Position numbers and translations under genes: made by a program. Positions 7,645 to 16,049 of a stretch of DNA of 20,336 bases are shown here, in pieces (within the stretch, counting starts at the first letter, position 1; each line of letters opens with the position of its first letter). Source of the DNA: a virus; IMG/VR virus record IMGVR_UViG_3300020465_001055, positions 1 to 20,336 of that record; one strand, given 5' to 3'. Below the pieces are notes generated by a model. It saw only the letters and a program-made list of their open reading frames with translations, was not told where the DNA came from and made no database searches.

Positions 7645-8439
7645 TTGAATAAAAAGCTAGAACGTACTGATCAGATTATTGATTCTTGCGTAAATACTTT
7701 CTTATCAACAATGATGTGTTGGTCAGGGGGTAAAGACAGCATGGTACTACTCCATTTATTAAGAAGACATGGAGTAAAAATTCCGATCTTATTCTTTAGA
7801 GAACCATGGCAACCATTCAAATACGAGTTCCATGATCGAATTATTCGAGATTGGGAGTTGTTGGTGTATTCATGGCATCCTTACGAATCCTTAATGCAGG
7901 AGAAAAATGGAGAGTTTGAAGTTCAAAACAGGTATGCAATCAACGGTTATACGATTTCCTGCCCTACAGGAATCGTTGATCCTGTCGATGATTTACCTTG
8001 CACTAGCTGTTTGGAAATTTTAAGACGTCCTAAACAAAAAGAATTACTTGTTCCCTATTTAGATGCTATTTGGATAGGACACAAAGGAAGCGATACGGAC
8101 TCCTTAGCAGGAGATGTTGGAATTAAATCTGAAGTTCGACAAGTTCCCGGTGGAGTATCTTCTATTTTCCCTTTAAGAGATTGGACTGACGAAGATGTAT
8201 GGAATTACATTGAAGAGCATGATGTACCTTATGACGAAAAACGATATGAAAAATTTGAAGGTAAATGGAGGGAGCGTCCTGATAGAAGACATAATGCTGA
8301 TTACGTTCATGCTTGCACCCGAAGCGTAGACAGAAGGGAAGGAGCAGAAGAGTTTCCTTATTGCAGAAAATTAAAAACAACAGTTCAAAACATGGCTCAA
8401 TATGTTGTATGGACGGAACCTGTGAAGCCTGATTATTAA
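7645..8439 (+). CDS. PAPS reductase / PP-loop ATP pyrophosphatase family protein
   Basis: The start is TTG at 7645, supported by AGGGGAA (7634-7640) just upstream. Residues 25-37 (CWSGGKDSMVLLH) contain the PP-loop signature SGGKDS (S27-S32), which binds the ATP or adenylate moiety in this superfamily. FPLRDWTDEDVWNYIEE (175-191) is the second hallmark of PAPS/APS reductases and sulfate adenylyltransferase subunit 2 relatives. Cysteines C119-x2-C122, C224 and C240 could hold a metal or Fe-S cluster. The C-terminal ECGLH-type catalytic motif of true CysH is missing, so reduction of PAPS to sulfite is not assured. DndC-like sulfur transfer to DNA or nucleotide modification is an alternative. 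It sits alone among virion-type genes and looks like an acquired accessory gene. Confidence 0.85.
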   Translation: MNKKLERTDQIIDSCVNTFLSTMMCWSGGKDSMVLLHLLRRHGVKIPILFFREPWQPFKYEFHDRIIRDWELLVYSWHPYESLMQEKNGEFEVQNRYAINGYTISCPTGIVDPVDDLPCTSCLEILRRPKQKELLVPYLDAIWIGHKGSDTDSLAGDVGIKSEVRQVPGGVSSIFPLRDWTDEDVWNYIEEHDVPYDEKRYEKFEGKWRERPDRRHNADYVHACTRSVDRREGAEEFPYCRKLKTTVQNMAQYVVWTEPVKPDY

Positions 8440-8466
8440 AGTCATTAGAATCAATACATAGGAATA

Positions 8467-9093
8467 TTGTGTCTAGTTTTGGATCCTACAGATTTTGCTG
8501 AAGCCGTAAGGCAAAGAGCTATTCTCGATGAATATATAAAGAGGCAAGCCGTTGGTAGGGGTGGCCAACTAGCTACTGTACCGATGGCATTTGGTAATCC
8601 ATTTCAAAGAGGATGGAAGAATTATACAACTTTTGTAGATGATTTTAATAAAGCTGTTAATCCAAAAGCGTTAGGGATGGCTAAAGCATATGGACCTTTA
8701 GCTGTATTAGTAGATGCTGGGCTAGAGATGACGGATAGGGATGATCCAGCCGCTGTGAATTTAGCTGAAGGAGTCGGCAGTGGTCTTGGATGGTGGGGAG
8801 GCGCGGCCTTAGGTGCGAAAATCGCCGCCCCAATTCCTGTCCCAGGAGCACCAATCATAGGAGGTCTTGCAGGAGGTTTAATTGGTAGTGGTGTATTGAA
8901 AGATGCTGCTCGTGGTGTTTATAGAGCATTTGACCCTGAAGTTGACCAAAGAAAAGCATTGAAACAACAAGAGAGAGCTAATGAGTTGTATCTGAAACAA
9001 ATGGAGCCTAGACTTGAATTGATGCAGCAGATTCAAGCACTTCAAGGCAACCCTAATGCGGGTGGAGTACCTCTCAATTACTACCTTCAATAA
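8467..9093 (+). CDS. Hypothetical Gly/Ala-rich hydrophobic protein (208 aa)
   Basis: The start is uncertain. TTG at 8467 gives the longest frame, but GGA lies only 2-3 bases before it; an in-frame TTG at 8479 (LDPTDF) is possible. Residues about 101-145 are strongly hydrophobic and Gly-rich (GSGLGWWGGAALGAKIAA, then PIIGGLAGGLIGSG). They resemble glycine-zipper segments of membrane-inserting proteins. The C-terminal 50 residues are Gln/Glu/Leu-rich and probably coiled coil. The gene follows the PAPS-reductase-like gene and precedes another virion-type gene by 2 nt. A membrane-interacting virion protein is plausible but unproven. Confidence 0.65.
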   Translation: MCLVLDPTDFAEAVRQRAILDEYIKRQAVGRGGQLATVPMAFGNPFQRGWKNYTTFVDDFNKAVNPKALGMAKAYGPLAVLVDAGLEMTDRDDPAAVNLAEGVGSGLGWWGGAALGAKIAAPIPVPGAPIIGGLAGGLIGSGVLKDAARGVYRAFDPEVDQRKALKQQERANELYLKQMEPRLELMQQIQALQGNPNAGGVPLNYYLQ

Positions 9094-9095
9094 TC

Positions 9096-9539
9096 ATGGC
9101 AGCAAACATTTCTATTCCTTCTCTTTCCAATAGATCATACAGACCGGTAGCTATACCTAAGACTACTGACTTGTACGGTCCGGGGGGACCAGGTAGTGAC
9201 GCTGGTATGAACATGATGAATAATGTTCTGACCTCTAACGCAGCACTAGGTCAAGCCCTCACCGTGCAAGCAATGAAGGACAAAAGTGCTTTAACTCTTG
9301 CTGACATGAATAATGCAGCAGCACTAGAAAGAACAAAATTAATGTATAAGGGTCCTACGTTGTTTGATAAATTAAAAGCTATCAGTAGTATGTTTGATAC
9401 TCAGCCAATAGGTAATCCGAATTTAGCGAATGGTAATGCTATTGGTCTGCAGAATTCATTGCAAAATGTATATAACGACAAAATAGCCGAGCACCTAGGA
9501 CTCGAGTTAGATAAAACTCTAAATCTTCCAACTAGCTAA
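9096..9539 (+). CDS. Hypothetical protein (147 aa)
   Basis: It starts 2 nt after the previous stop. The product has a Pro/Ser-rich N-terminus, a Gly/Pro turn (LYGPGGPGSDAG), and then Met/Ala/Asn-rich probable helices (about 38-85). No membrane helix, Cys or recognised motif is present. Composition resembles its neighbours, and the tight spacing puts it in the same transcription unit. I cannot name a family. Confidence 0.65.
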   Translation: MAANISIPSLSNRSYRPVAIPKTTDLYGPGGPGSDAGMNMMNNVLTSNAALGQALTVQAMKDKSALTLADMNNAAALERTKLMYKGPTLFDKLKAISSMFDTQPIGNPNLANGNAIGLQNSLQNVYNDKIAEHLGLELDKTLNLPTS

Positions 9540-9575
9540 GATTAAAATAGTTATATTGTCGAAACTAGAAGAATA

Positions 9576-10388
9576 ATGTCTAATGTTGTGACCGACAAGT
9601 CTCTTGTTCAAGGACAAGAGTTGAGTGTCGACGACCAAAAAGCCATTCTGCAGAAGCTATTAACCGACAAAAGGAATGCGATTGTAGACAAATATGCTCC
9701 TAGATCAACTGGATTTTTAGACGTAACAGAGCTATTAGGTATTGACGATTTTCGGAATAGACGTGCTAACCGCCAATTCCAAAAACAAGTTTTAAATCCT
9801 TTAATTGAATCAGGAGCAATAAGAGGAGATTCTATTGATCAATTAGGAGGTATGTTTGATCTTAGGGGTAGTTCGAGCATGCCTCTCCAAGATGAAGGAT
9901 GGAAGAGAGCCTTTAACGAGTTGGAAGTAGGAGATAATTTCGATAGAGCAGTTTTACAGAATAAAAATGCAATTAATGCTGTTGAATCTTTAGGTTTTGA
10001 TTCAGAGTACATACGAAACCAAAGCGATAACAGACTCAATCTTATCGATCAATTCAATGAGGAAACAGGGAATATTAAATTAAGGAAGACGGATCGCTTA
10101 GATATCAATAATAATCAAGCTCAGCTAAATGCTGCTAGATCAAACCAAATATATGAAGCGACGGGTAATGAAGCATTAGGGCTTAATCAAGAAACTGGGA
10201 AATTTTATACTCCACGGGAGTACGAAATGAAGTATGGTGAAAACGCTGTAAGGATGAAACATGTCGAGAACTTAATACAGCAAGCTAATAAACCTATAAA
10301 CGACCAACTTGCACTACAAAGGAAGCAGCAGAATACGAATAATCTTATAAAAGGTATCTTAGGTACCGCCATGATCTTGTCTGATTAA
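9576..10388 (+). CDS. Hypothetical protein (270 aa)
   Basis: ATG at 9576 follows CTAGAAG (9563-9569), a fair ribosome site. The protein is hydrophilic, rich in Asn, Gln, Asp and Arg, and mostly helical in appearance. A short hydrophobic C-terminal segment (about 258-268, IKGILGTAMIL) again gives the soluble body plus hydrophobic tail seen in several neighbours. No catalytic motif was found. Its position between virion-type genes suggests a structural or internal virion role. Confidence 0.7.
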   Translation: MSNVVTDKSLVQGQELSVDDQKAILQKLLTDKRNAIVDKYAPRSTGFLDVTELLGIDDFRNRRANRQFQKQVLNPLIESGAIRGDSIDQLGGMFDLRGSSSMPLQDEGWKRAFNELEVGDNFDRAVLQNKNAINAVESLGFDSEYIRNQSDNRLNLIDQFNEETGNIKLRKTDRLDINNNQAQLNAARSNQIYEATGNEALGLNQETGKFYTPREYEMKYGENAVRMKHVENLIQQANKPINDQLALQRKQQNTNNLIKGILGTAMILSD

Positions 10389-10438
10389 CTTCTGACTAAG
10401 ATAGAAAGGATAGACGTTAAGACAGCAGTTACACCAAC

Positions 10439-12688
10439 ATGGCAGCTTTTGCATCTCAGCAGCCCATCGATGGCCTAGCCGATACTAGTTATTACCAAGA
10501 AGAACTCGACAGAATTAGACAGCGTGGTAACTCTGTTGTGCAGAATAGTCCTCAAGGATTAAGTGGAGAAGATAATTTCATAGGTGATTTTTTAGATTTT
10601 TACAACAAACAGAAAAGTCCTATATATGACCGCAAAGGTAATCAAGTAGGTTTCAATCATGGTTATGGCGTCGAGGAAAGATGGGATCCTCAGCAGCCAG
10701 GTGATGATAAATGGATTAGCGATGAAGAGTGGGAGCAATTAAGAAATGAACCTTCTCCTCCACCAGATCAACGATGGCCTGGAGATGACAGAGGAGACGT
10801 AGATGTGCCTCAACCAATTGATCAACCTGGAATTGGAATTCCTACTCCTATTGGTAGAGACAAGTCAAGACCTCCAAGTATTAAACAACCTAAAGGGGGC
10901 AGAGGTGACTACGGTAGTCGAATAGGAGTGAATCTTCCCCCAGGATCAGGATTCACTATGGATTGGAGGGATTCAGATAATGATGGAGTAGACGACAGAT
11001 GGCAGTCGGGACCAGGAGAACCATCTCAAGAAGGCAGTAGGGACACTGTAATTGGTCCTCCACCTGGGGGATGGGATGATTGGGAAAACGAACAGATGCC
11101 TCCTGGATGGGGTGGTTCAGGAACGCCTCCAAGAAGAGGCGAAAGCGCGGAAGAATATACCAGACGTATGCAGGAGATACAAGATAAATGGGATAATCAA
11201 AGGAGAGAAGAACAAGAAGGTCGTAGACCACCTAGGCGACGTGGAAAAGACACATGGGGTCCAGGAGAAGAAATGCCTCCTGTAAGACCGGGCTTGCCTC
11301 GTCCTCCAGAGAATCCAGATGAGACAGGGCCTAATCCTGATCCAAGACCTTGGAAGCCAAGACCTCCTATCCCCGGACCAAGACCTCCAAAGCCAGGACC
11401 AAGACCTAGTGATCCTTGGCCAGATGGAGACGGCAGACCTTATCCGATGCCTGGACCTAGACCACCACTACCACCGGATTGGGAAGGATGTCCTACTCCT
11501 GACCAGCAAATTTTACTAGCTGATAAAAGCTTGATTTTTGCAGGGGAACTCCAAGTTGGTGACAAAGTGCATACGATGCACGAGACAACTTTTGAGAGTG
11601 GTGACTACGAGGTTACTCATGTAAGTTTCCATGAGCAGCCTGTTTATCTTGTTAAATTTAGCGATGATCACGAAATTAGATGTTCCGCGAGTCATAAGCT
11701 GTATTCCGAAGATAAGGAAGCTTGGATTTCTATCAAGGAATTAGGATCTGGTGAGAGAGTTTCTTTGTATGACGGAGAAGTTGCCTTTATTTCAGCTGAA
11801 TATACTGGTGATGAAAAAGTCGTCAAGATTACGGTTGAGGATGCTCATACCTATATTTGTGAAGGATTATTCTCTCATAACAAGACGTTACTTCCACCAC
11901 CTCCTAAAGAAGATATACCTCCAATTCATGGAGATCCTATTGGTCCTAAGCGTCCAGAAGATGAAGCAGCAATAGCTGGTATGTATAACGATTATTTAGG
12001 AAGGGATGCAGATAGAGAAGGATTTCAATATTGGTTAGATCAAGTACGTTCCGGTAATCAAAGCTTAGACCAAGTCGCTGCGAATATTAAAGCTTCCCCC
12101 GAGTCGGAAGATTACAGATCGAAAACGCCTCAGAGACCTACTCCTGTCCCTTCTGGTGTAGGGGATGAGGATTATAGAGCCGTCAGTATTAGATATGCCG
12201 AGGGACATGAGCCTTCAGAAGAAGAACATCGTGTTAATCAGAAGAAATTCTGGGAGGAAGCTAGAGAACCTTTAACTCGTTTCGGTGAAAAACGTAACGA
12301 AGAAAGAGGTAGGTTAGAATCTAGTGTTCCATCTAGACCTGCTGAACGAAAGGAAGAAGCACAGGAGAGGAGTAGGCAATGGCAACAAGATCGTGGTTCT
12401 ATCCAAAGAGAGGAAAGAGCACCCAAAAAACCTCTAGGTAGAGATCCAGAAAGAAGACCAGGCTTTAGGCCTGAACCTTCTAGACCTGAACCTTCTAGAC
12501 CTGAACCTTCTAGACCTAAACCTAAGTCTGATTGGTTAGATAAAGCCTATGAACAAAACCTCGGACGACCTGCAGACAAAGAGGGTAAAGCTTACTGGGC
12601 TAAGGCAGTTGCTTCCGGAAATCAAACCAAAGAACAGGTAATTGATAATATCCGCAGGTCAGACGAATACAAGAATAGAAGTAGGTAG
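10439..12688 (+). CDS. Virion-type protein with intein-like Hint domain and two DUF4214-like repeats
   Basis: This is a 749-residue protein. Residues 1-345 are low-complexity, Pro/Gly/Arg/Asp-rich; DSDNDGVDD (178-186) resembles a thrombospondin-type-3 calcium-binding loop. Residues 351-481 form a Hint (intein/hedgehog autoprocessing) domain. It starts at C351 (GCPTPDQQILLADKS), has LQVGDKV (371-377), a block-B-like CSASH (H419), the block-F-like ITVEDAHTYICEG, and ends in SHN (H480, N481). The +1 residue is K482, not Cys/Ser/Thr, so it matches bacterial intein-like domains rather than a normal intein. Two DUF4214-like units (YLGRDADREGFQYW near 519-532; LGRPADKEGKAYW near 708-720) lie after the Hint domain, separated by a charged Pro/Arg/Glu linker with RPEPS repeats. 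Predicted role: self-cleaving virion or adhesion-related protein (inference). Confidence 0.8.
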   Translation: MAAFASQQPIDGLADTSYYQEELDRIRQRGNSVVQNSPQGLSGEDNFIGDFLDFYNKQKSPIYDRKGNQVGFNHGYGVEERWDPQQPGDDKWISDEEWEQLRNEPSPPPDQRWPGDDRGDVDVPQPIDQPGIGIPTPIGRDKSRPPSIKQPKGGRGDYGSRIGVNLPPGSGFTMDWRDSDNDGVDDRWQSGPGEPSQEGSRDTVIGPPPGGWDDWENEQMPPGWGGSGTPPRRGESAEEYTRRMQEIQDKWDNQRREEQEGRRPPRRRGKDTWGPGEEMPPVRPGLPRPPENPDETGPNPDPRPWKPRPPIPGPRPPKPGPRPSDPWPDGDGRPYPMPGPRPPLPPDWEGCPTPDQQILLADKSLIFAGELQVGDKVHTMHETTFESGDYEVTHVSFHEQPVYLVKFSDDHEIRCSASHKLYSEDKEAWISIKELGSGERVSLYDGEVAFISAEYTGDEKVVKITVEDAHTYICEGLFSHNKTLLPPPPKEDIPPIHGDPIGPKRPEDEAAIAGMYNDYLGRDADREGFQYWLDQVRSGNQSLDQVAANIKASPESEDYRSKTPQRPTPVPSGVGDEDYRAVSIRYAEGHEPSEEEHRVNQKKFWEEAREPLTRFGEKRNEERGRLESSVPSRPAERKEEAQERSRQWQQDRGSIQREERAPKKPLGRDPERRPGFRPEPSRPEPSRPEPSRPKPKSDWLDKAYEQNLGRPADKEGKAYWAKAVASGNQTKEQVIDNIRRSDEYKNRSR
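11489..11881 (+). other. Hint / bacterial-intein-like domain coding segment (131 codons)
   Basis: It encodes residues 351-481 of the 749-residue protein, from the N-terminal Cys to the terminal His-Asn. It is short and has no endonuclease domain, so it is a mini-Hint. Pro-rich linkers lie on both sides, as expected for an exposed processing module. Confidence 0.8.
12467..12523 (+). repeat. 15-bp tandem repeat encoding RPEPS
   Basis: Three perfect or near-perfect copies of a 15-bp unit (AGACCTGAACCTTCT; the first begins AGG) are followed by a degenerate partial copy. It encodes RPEPS x3 then RPKP in the linker before the last DUF4214-like repeat. In-frame units of this kind can expand or contract by slippage and change linker length. 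Confidence 0.85.
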
Positions 12689-12720
12689 ACTGAATTCATT
12701 AGTAGTCAATTAGACGTCTC

Positions 12721-13356
12721 ATGAGTTCAGCAGCTAATACCGGCATCGGTAGAGTTGGCCAGCAAGGACAGCAAGCGGTCGATCAATGGAAAAATTACGT
12801 TCCTCAGAATACTGGTGCCAGTATGGTCAACCAAGGAATGGGTGCTCTTACTTCTTGGGGCTTAGCTAATCCTGATAATGAAACTGTTGGAGCTTATATT
12901 TCTGGTGCAAATCTAGATCTTGGGTATACCTTGGCTCGCATGGGCTTAGCTTCTCAATATCAGAATGATCAGTTAAATAATATGGCAAGGTATTCAGGTA
13001 TGATGGATAACCTTCATACAGGAAATACTTTGAAGTTGATGGCAGGAGAAGGAGATATAGCTAGAACCTTAATGCGTGAACAAGGAAGATTAGGTGACAG
13101 ACAGATCGGGGTAACAGGTGACCAAGATAGAAGAACTCTTCGTGTAGCAGGACAAGAGAAGAGACTGCAGGCTCAAGAGGAAGGTTCTCAAACAAGAATG
13201 AATTATATGGGTCAAGGTTTGCAGAACAGGATGCAAGCTAAGACCGAAGGAGAAGAAAAACGTAAGACGCAAAGAGATAAATATAACGAAGAGAGAAAGA
13301 TGAGAGCAGACGCTCGGGGAGCTATTCGTTCTTCAGGTGCAAGATTTTTTGGTTGA
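12721..13356 (+). CDS. Hypothetical Gln/Arg-rich helical protein (211 aa)
   Basis: The ATG starts 32 nt after the previous stop. The N-terminal half is Gly/Asn/Gln-rich. Residues about 105-205 are a long, highly charged Gln/Glu/Arg/Lys-rich segment without Pro, consistent with a coiled coil, and the C-terminus is basic (ARGAIRSSGARFFG). No enzyme motif or membrane helix is present. It could be a core, neck or DNA-contacting virion protein, but nothing visible decides this. Confidence 0.7.
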   Translation: MSSAANTGIGRVGQQGQQAVDQWKNYVPQNTGASMVNQGMGALTSWGLANPDNETVGAYISGANLDLGYTLARMGLASQYQNDQLNNMARYSGMMDNLHTGNTLKLMAGEGDIARTLMREQGRLGDRQIGVTGDQDRRTLRVAGQEKRLQAQEEGSQTRMNYMGQGLQNRMQAKTEGEEKRKTQRDKYNEERKMRADARGAIRSSGARFFG

Positions 13357-13399
13357 TATTTTCTGAAAAACCTAGGGGAACTTGTAGACTCGTATAAAA

Positions 13400-13909
13400 A
13401 TGGTAGTTAAAACAGAAGGACCTGTTCATTCCTTTCTCGTATCTTTAGAGCAAGACCGAAGAGAAGCCTTTACGACTTACGTAGAGAATACATATTCAAT
13501 TTATGAGATATGGCTTTACGCGAATGTTTTAGGTTATACAGGTGGTTTCACTGCTCTTGATAAATGGGTACTGCAGAATTACCCAAAACTCAATAGACGT
13601 GAATTAATGTTGGCTGAGATTGTCAAATTAGAGGCTGATATCGATTATTTAAGGCAGCAAGTACATGCTGATATTGTTAAACCAGATGCTGCAGCCACTC
13701 GTATTGCTCATTTATCTAAAGAATTAAGAGGCCATGTTGTCGAGGTAGAGAAGATGACAAGAGGCACAGATCGTAGAGGTTTAGTATTGGCAGGTGCTGA
13801 CAAAGTGATGCGTGAATTAAAATCAATATTCAAGGGTAATGATGATGTCGTCAATGCTCTTGAATTAGCTTACGAATCTGTCTGGGCAGCTTTAGCCGAG
13901 GAGAAGTAG
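13400..13909 (+). CDS. Helical protein, candidate terminase small subunit (169 aa)
   Basis: The ATG is embedded in TATAAAAATG; the closest SD-like sequence (TAGGGGAA, 13373-13380) is too distant to be convincing. The protein is all-helical in appearance. An N-terminal region (about 10-60) could hold a helix-turn-helix-like unit, a charged coiled coil follows (about 68-125), and the rest is a compact helical domain. Small size, helical content, coiled coil and position two small genes upstream of the large terminase all fit a small terminase subunit, which recognises phage DNA and regulates the large subunit. No signature motif proves it. Confidence 0.6.
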   Translation: MVVKTEGPVHSFLVSLEQDRREAFTTYVENTYSIYEIWLYANVLGYTGGFTALDKWVLQNYPKLNRRELMLAEIVKLEADIDYLRQQVHADIVKPDAAATRIAHLSKELRGHVVEVEKMTRGTDRRGLVLAGADKVMRELKSIFKGNDDVVNALELAYESVWAALAEEK

Positions 13910-13935
13910 TCTAATCTGAAGTTCATCCCAATTAG

Positions 13936-14217
13936 ATGACAGAAGAAAAAATTAGAGAGATTTTACCGCACTTGTGTTATACGAAAGAAGAAGTAGATCT
14001 TTTATTAGATGATGCTGTTGCTAAAGCGAGGGCAATTGATGAATTATCGATGAAACAGCATAATCGTAATGCAACAATTATCAGTATGATCTTGGGTTTT
14101 CTTTGTTTAGCGTTGTTTGTGGATGGTTTATTGAGAATTTTAGGAATTATTCCACCTTTTTTAGGTTTAGATGTCAATGTGATTGATCAGATAGTCGACA
14201 AGGTAAAGAGAAGCTGA
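13936..14217 (+). CDS. Small membrane protein, holin-like (93 aa)
   Basis: Residues 1-45 are soluble and charged and include a Cys. Residues about 46-73 (IISMILGFLCLALFVDGLLRILGII) form one strong transmembrane helix. A short tail with Asp/Lys residues ends the protein (DKVKRS). Size, a single helix and location immediately before the terminase suggest a holin or spanin-like lysis protein. However, no endolysin is visible nearby, so a different membrane role is possible. Family not recognised. Confidence 0.7.
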   Translation: MTEEKIREILPHLCYTKEEVDLLLDDAVAKARAIDELSMKQHNRNATIISMILGFLCLALFVDGLLRILGIIPPFLGLDVNVIDQIVDKVKRS

Positions 14218-14247
14218 TAGGTTGAACTAGTTGAAACTAGAGGTGTT

Positions 14248-14481
14248 GTGAAGAAAGAGGAAGAGAATGTTCGTGTGCCGATACCTATCTACGACCTTCT
14301 AGATGCTTGCTGTGCTCTTCATGGTGGCCTAGAGTTAGATAAATTTGAAGATAAAAATTATTCCCTAAAACATGCATTGAATTTGTTCTTTGGTTATATG
14401 ACACCAGAAGCAAAAGCTGAGTTCAACCAATGGGTAGAGAGGAAAGGGTGGAAGACAAAAGAGAGAATCATCCTGCCTTAA
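14248..14481 (+). CDS. Small hypothetical protein (77 aa)
   Basis: The start is GTG 14248, with AGAGG (14239-14243) as ribosome site. The product is hydrophilic with a helical look and a Cys-Cys pair (DACCALHGG). Its sequence (VRVPIPIYDLLDACC near residues 8-22) loosely resembles a strand followed by a helix, as in small DNA-binding ribbon-helix-helix proteins, but that is weak. It lies between the holin-like gene and the terminase. It is an alternative candidate for a packaging accessory protein. Confidence 0.6.
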   Translation: MKKEEENVRVPIPIYDLLDACCALHGGLELDKFEDKNYSLKHALNLFFGYMTPEAKAEFNQWVERKGWKTKERIILP

Positions 14482-14507
14482 TAGTGAATAACACTTAGAC
14501 TAATTTT

Positions 14508-16040
14508 ATGCCTAATGCTTCTATATCCCTTGCACGTAGACGTAGTGCTCAGTTGGCAGCACAATCGATCAAGGCGAAACCAGAAGCTGTTGTTACTCCA
14601 CCTCATGTTCTAAAGGCGAGGAATAATTTTGCTTATTTCTGCGAGTTGATGGGCAAAAAACCCGCAAAGCACATGCGGGAGTGGCATAAACAGATACTAA
14701 CTGCAGAAAGTAACGAGCATTTGCTCGATATCGCGGGTCCCAACACTTGTCTACTAAGTCCACGAGGTAGTGCCAAGTCTACTGTTATAGGACTATTAAT
14801 AGCATGGCTGATCGGTAGGCATGCGGAAGCAGGCAAACTTTTAAGAACTCTCTATGTTTCTTATAACGTGGACGTTGCAAGGAATAAAAGTGCAGCAATT
14901 AAAAATTTAATATCTAATAAAGAGTATCAAGAGGTCTTTCCTAAAGTTCGATTATCTAAGCATCGAACAAGTGATGAGCTATGGTCGATTGATTTTGAAC
15001 ATGCAGGGGTAGACATTAGAGGAGAAGATGCTTTTACTGTTGCTTGTGCAGGATTAAAAGGAACAATTACTTCCAAGCGAAGTTCTTTGATTATTGTTGA
15101 TGACGCAATTAAAAGTGCTGCTGCCATTGCTAATCCAGATATAAGAAGAGAGATGGAATCGAACTGGACTAACGTTATTGTTCCCACCATGTTCCAAGGT
15201 GCAAGAGCTATTGCACTAGGAACTCGTTTCCATTTTGATGATTTATTTACAACGATTTTCTGTGAAAAAAGAGGATGGAAAGTTATAACTCAACAAGCAT
15301 TGCATTATGACGACAATGGAACCCCGAAGTCTTATTGGGGATCTATGTGGTCGGTGGGTTATTTATTGAAGCTTCAAACAGAAGATCGCATTGCTTTTTC
15401 TTATCAGTATTTAAACCAACCAATTAAAACAACAGAACTTGGTTTATCTCCAGAGTTGTTTATTAAAGGAGAGGTTCCTGACACTTATGACACGATTGGT
15501 GTCGGTATTGACCTCTCTGCAGGGATGAGTGAACGTAATGATTGGACTGTATTTGTTTTAGCTGGAAGAGTAGAAGATAAGGTATACATCATCGATTACA
15601 AAAGAATGAGGTCGATGGGAAATATTGAAAAAGTTGAAGCTTTAGCAGAGCTATTAGTGGAATGGAACTTACTAAGTATGAATGATGAAGGGCAGTTTTT
15701 TAAGACAGAATCTCCTGTTGTGATATGGCCTGAAGTTGTTGCTTATCAAAAAAGTTTTGAAGGTGACTTGAAACGTGTTCTATTCAATGAATGGCAGTTG
15801 TATAATTTAACTGTGAGTCCTGTCAAAGGTTTTAGAGGCGATAAGCTAGCTCGCTTAAGAGGCATTGTTGGTTTGTTTCAAAGTAAAAAAATTATTTTCA
15901 ATAAATATCGTGATTTTTCTTACATGATTGATGAAGTGGTTAATTTCGGTCATGCCTCTCATGATGATTGTGCTGATGCTTTGAATATTGTGGTGCAAGG
16001 TCTCATGAAACGAGGCGGTGCGCAGATCCAATGGCAGTAA
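14508..16040 (+). CDS. terL: Terminase large subunit (packaging ATPase-nuclease)
   Basis: This 510-residue motor pumps DNA into the procapsid and cuts it. ATPase domain: Walker A SPRGSAKST (84-92, Lys90), Walker B LIIVDD (194-199), and the coupling motif ALGTRFHFDD (236-245). RNase H-like nuclease domain: GIDLS (333-337, Asp335), acidic WPEV (407-410, Glu409) and HDDCADA (485-491, Asp486/487/490). These are metal-binding acid residues of this fold. Length and domain order are normal and the gene is intact. The start ATG at 14508 lacks a good SD but fits; no earlier in-frame start is evident. The portal gene begins 10 nt downstream, the usual neighbour. Confidence 0.95.
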   Translation: MPNASISLARRRSAQLAAQSIKAKPEAVVTPPHVLKARNNFAYFCELMGKKPAKHMREWHKQILTAESNEHLLDIAGPNTCLLSPRGSAKSTVIGLLIAWLIGRHAEAGKLLRTLYVSYNVDVARNKSAAIKNLISNKEYQEVFPKVRLSKHRTSDELWSIDFEHAGVDIRGEDAFTVACAGLKGTITSKRSSLIIVDDAIKSAAAIANPDIRREMESNWTNVIVPTMFQGARAIALGTRFHFDDLFTTIFCEKRGWKVITQQALHYDDNGTPKSYWGSMWSVGYLLKLQTEDRIAFSYQYLNQPIKTTELGLSPELFIKGEVPDTYDTIGVGIDLSAGMSERNDWTVFVLAGRVEDKVYIIDYKRMRSMGNIEKVEALAELLVEWNLLSMNDEGQFFKTESPVVIWPEVVAYQKSFEGDLKRVLFNEWQLYNLTVSPVKGFRGDKLARLRGIVGLFQSKKIIFNKYRDFSYMIDEVVNFGHASHDDCADALNIVVQGLMKRGGAQIQWQ

Positions 16041-16049
16041 GATTAAGAA

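Noticed and set aside
11489-11881. Ordinary self-splicing intein
   Set aside because: The residue after His-Asn is Lys instead of Cys/Ser/Thr, and the host protein is not a typical conserved intein insertion site.
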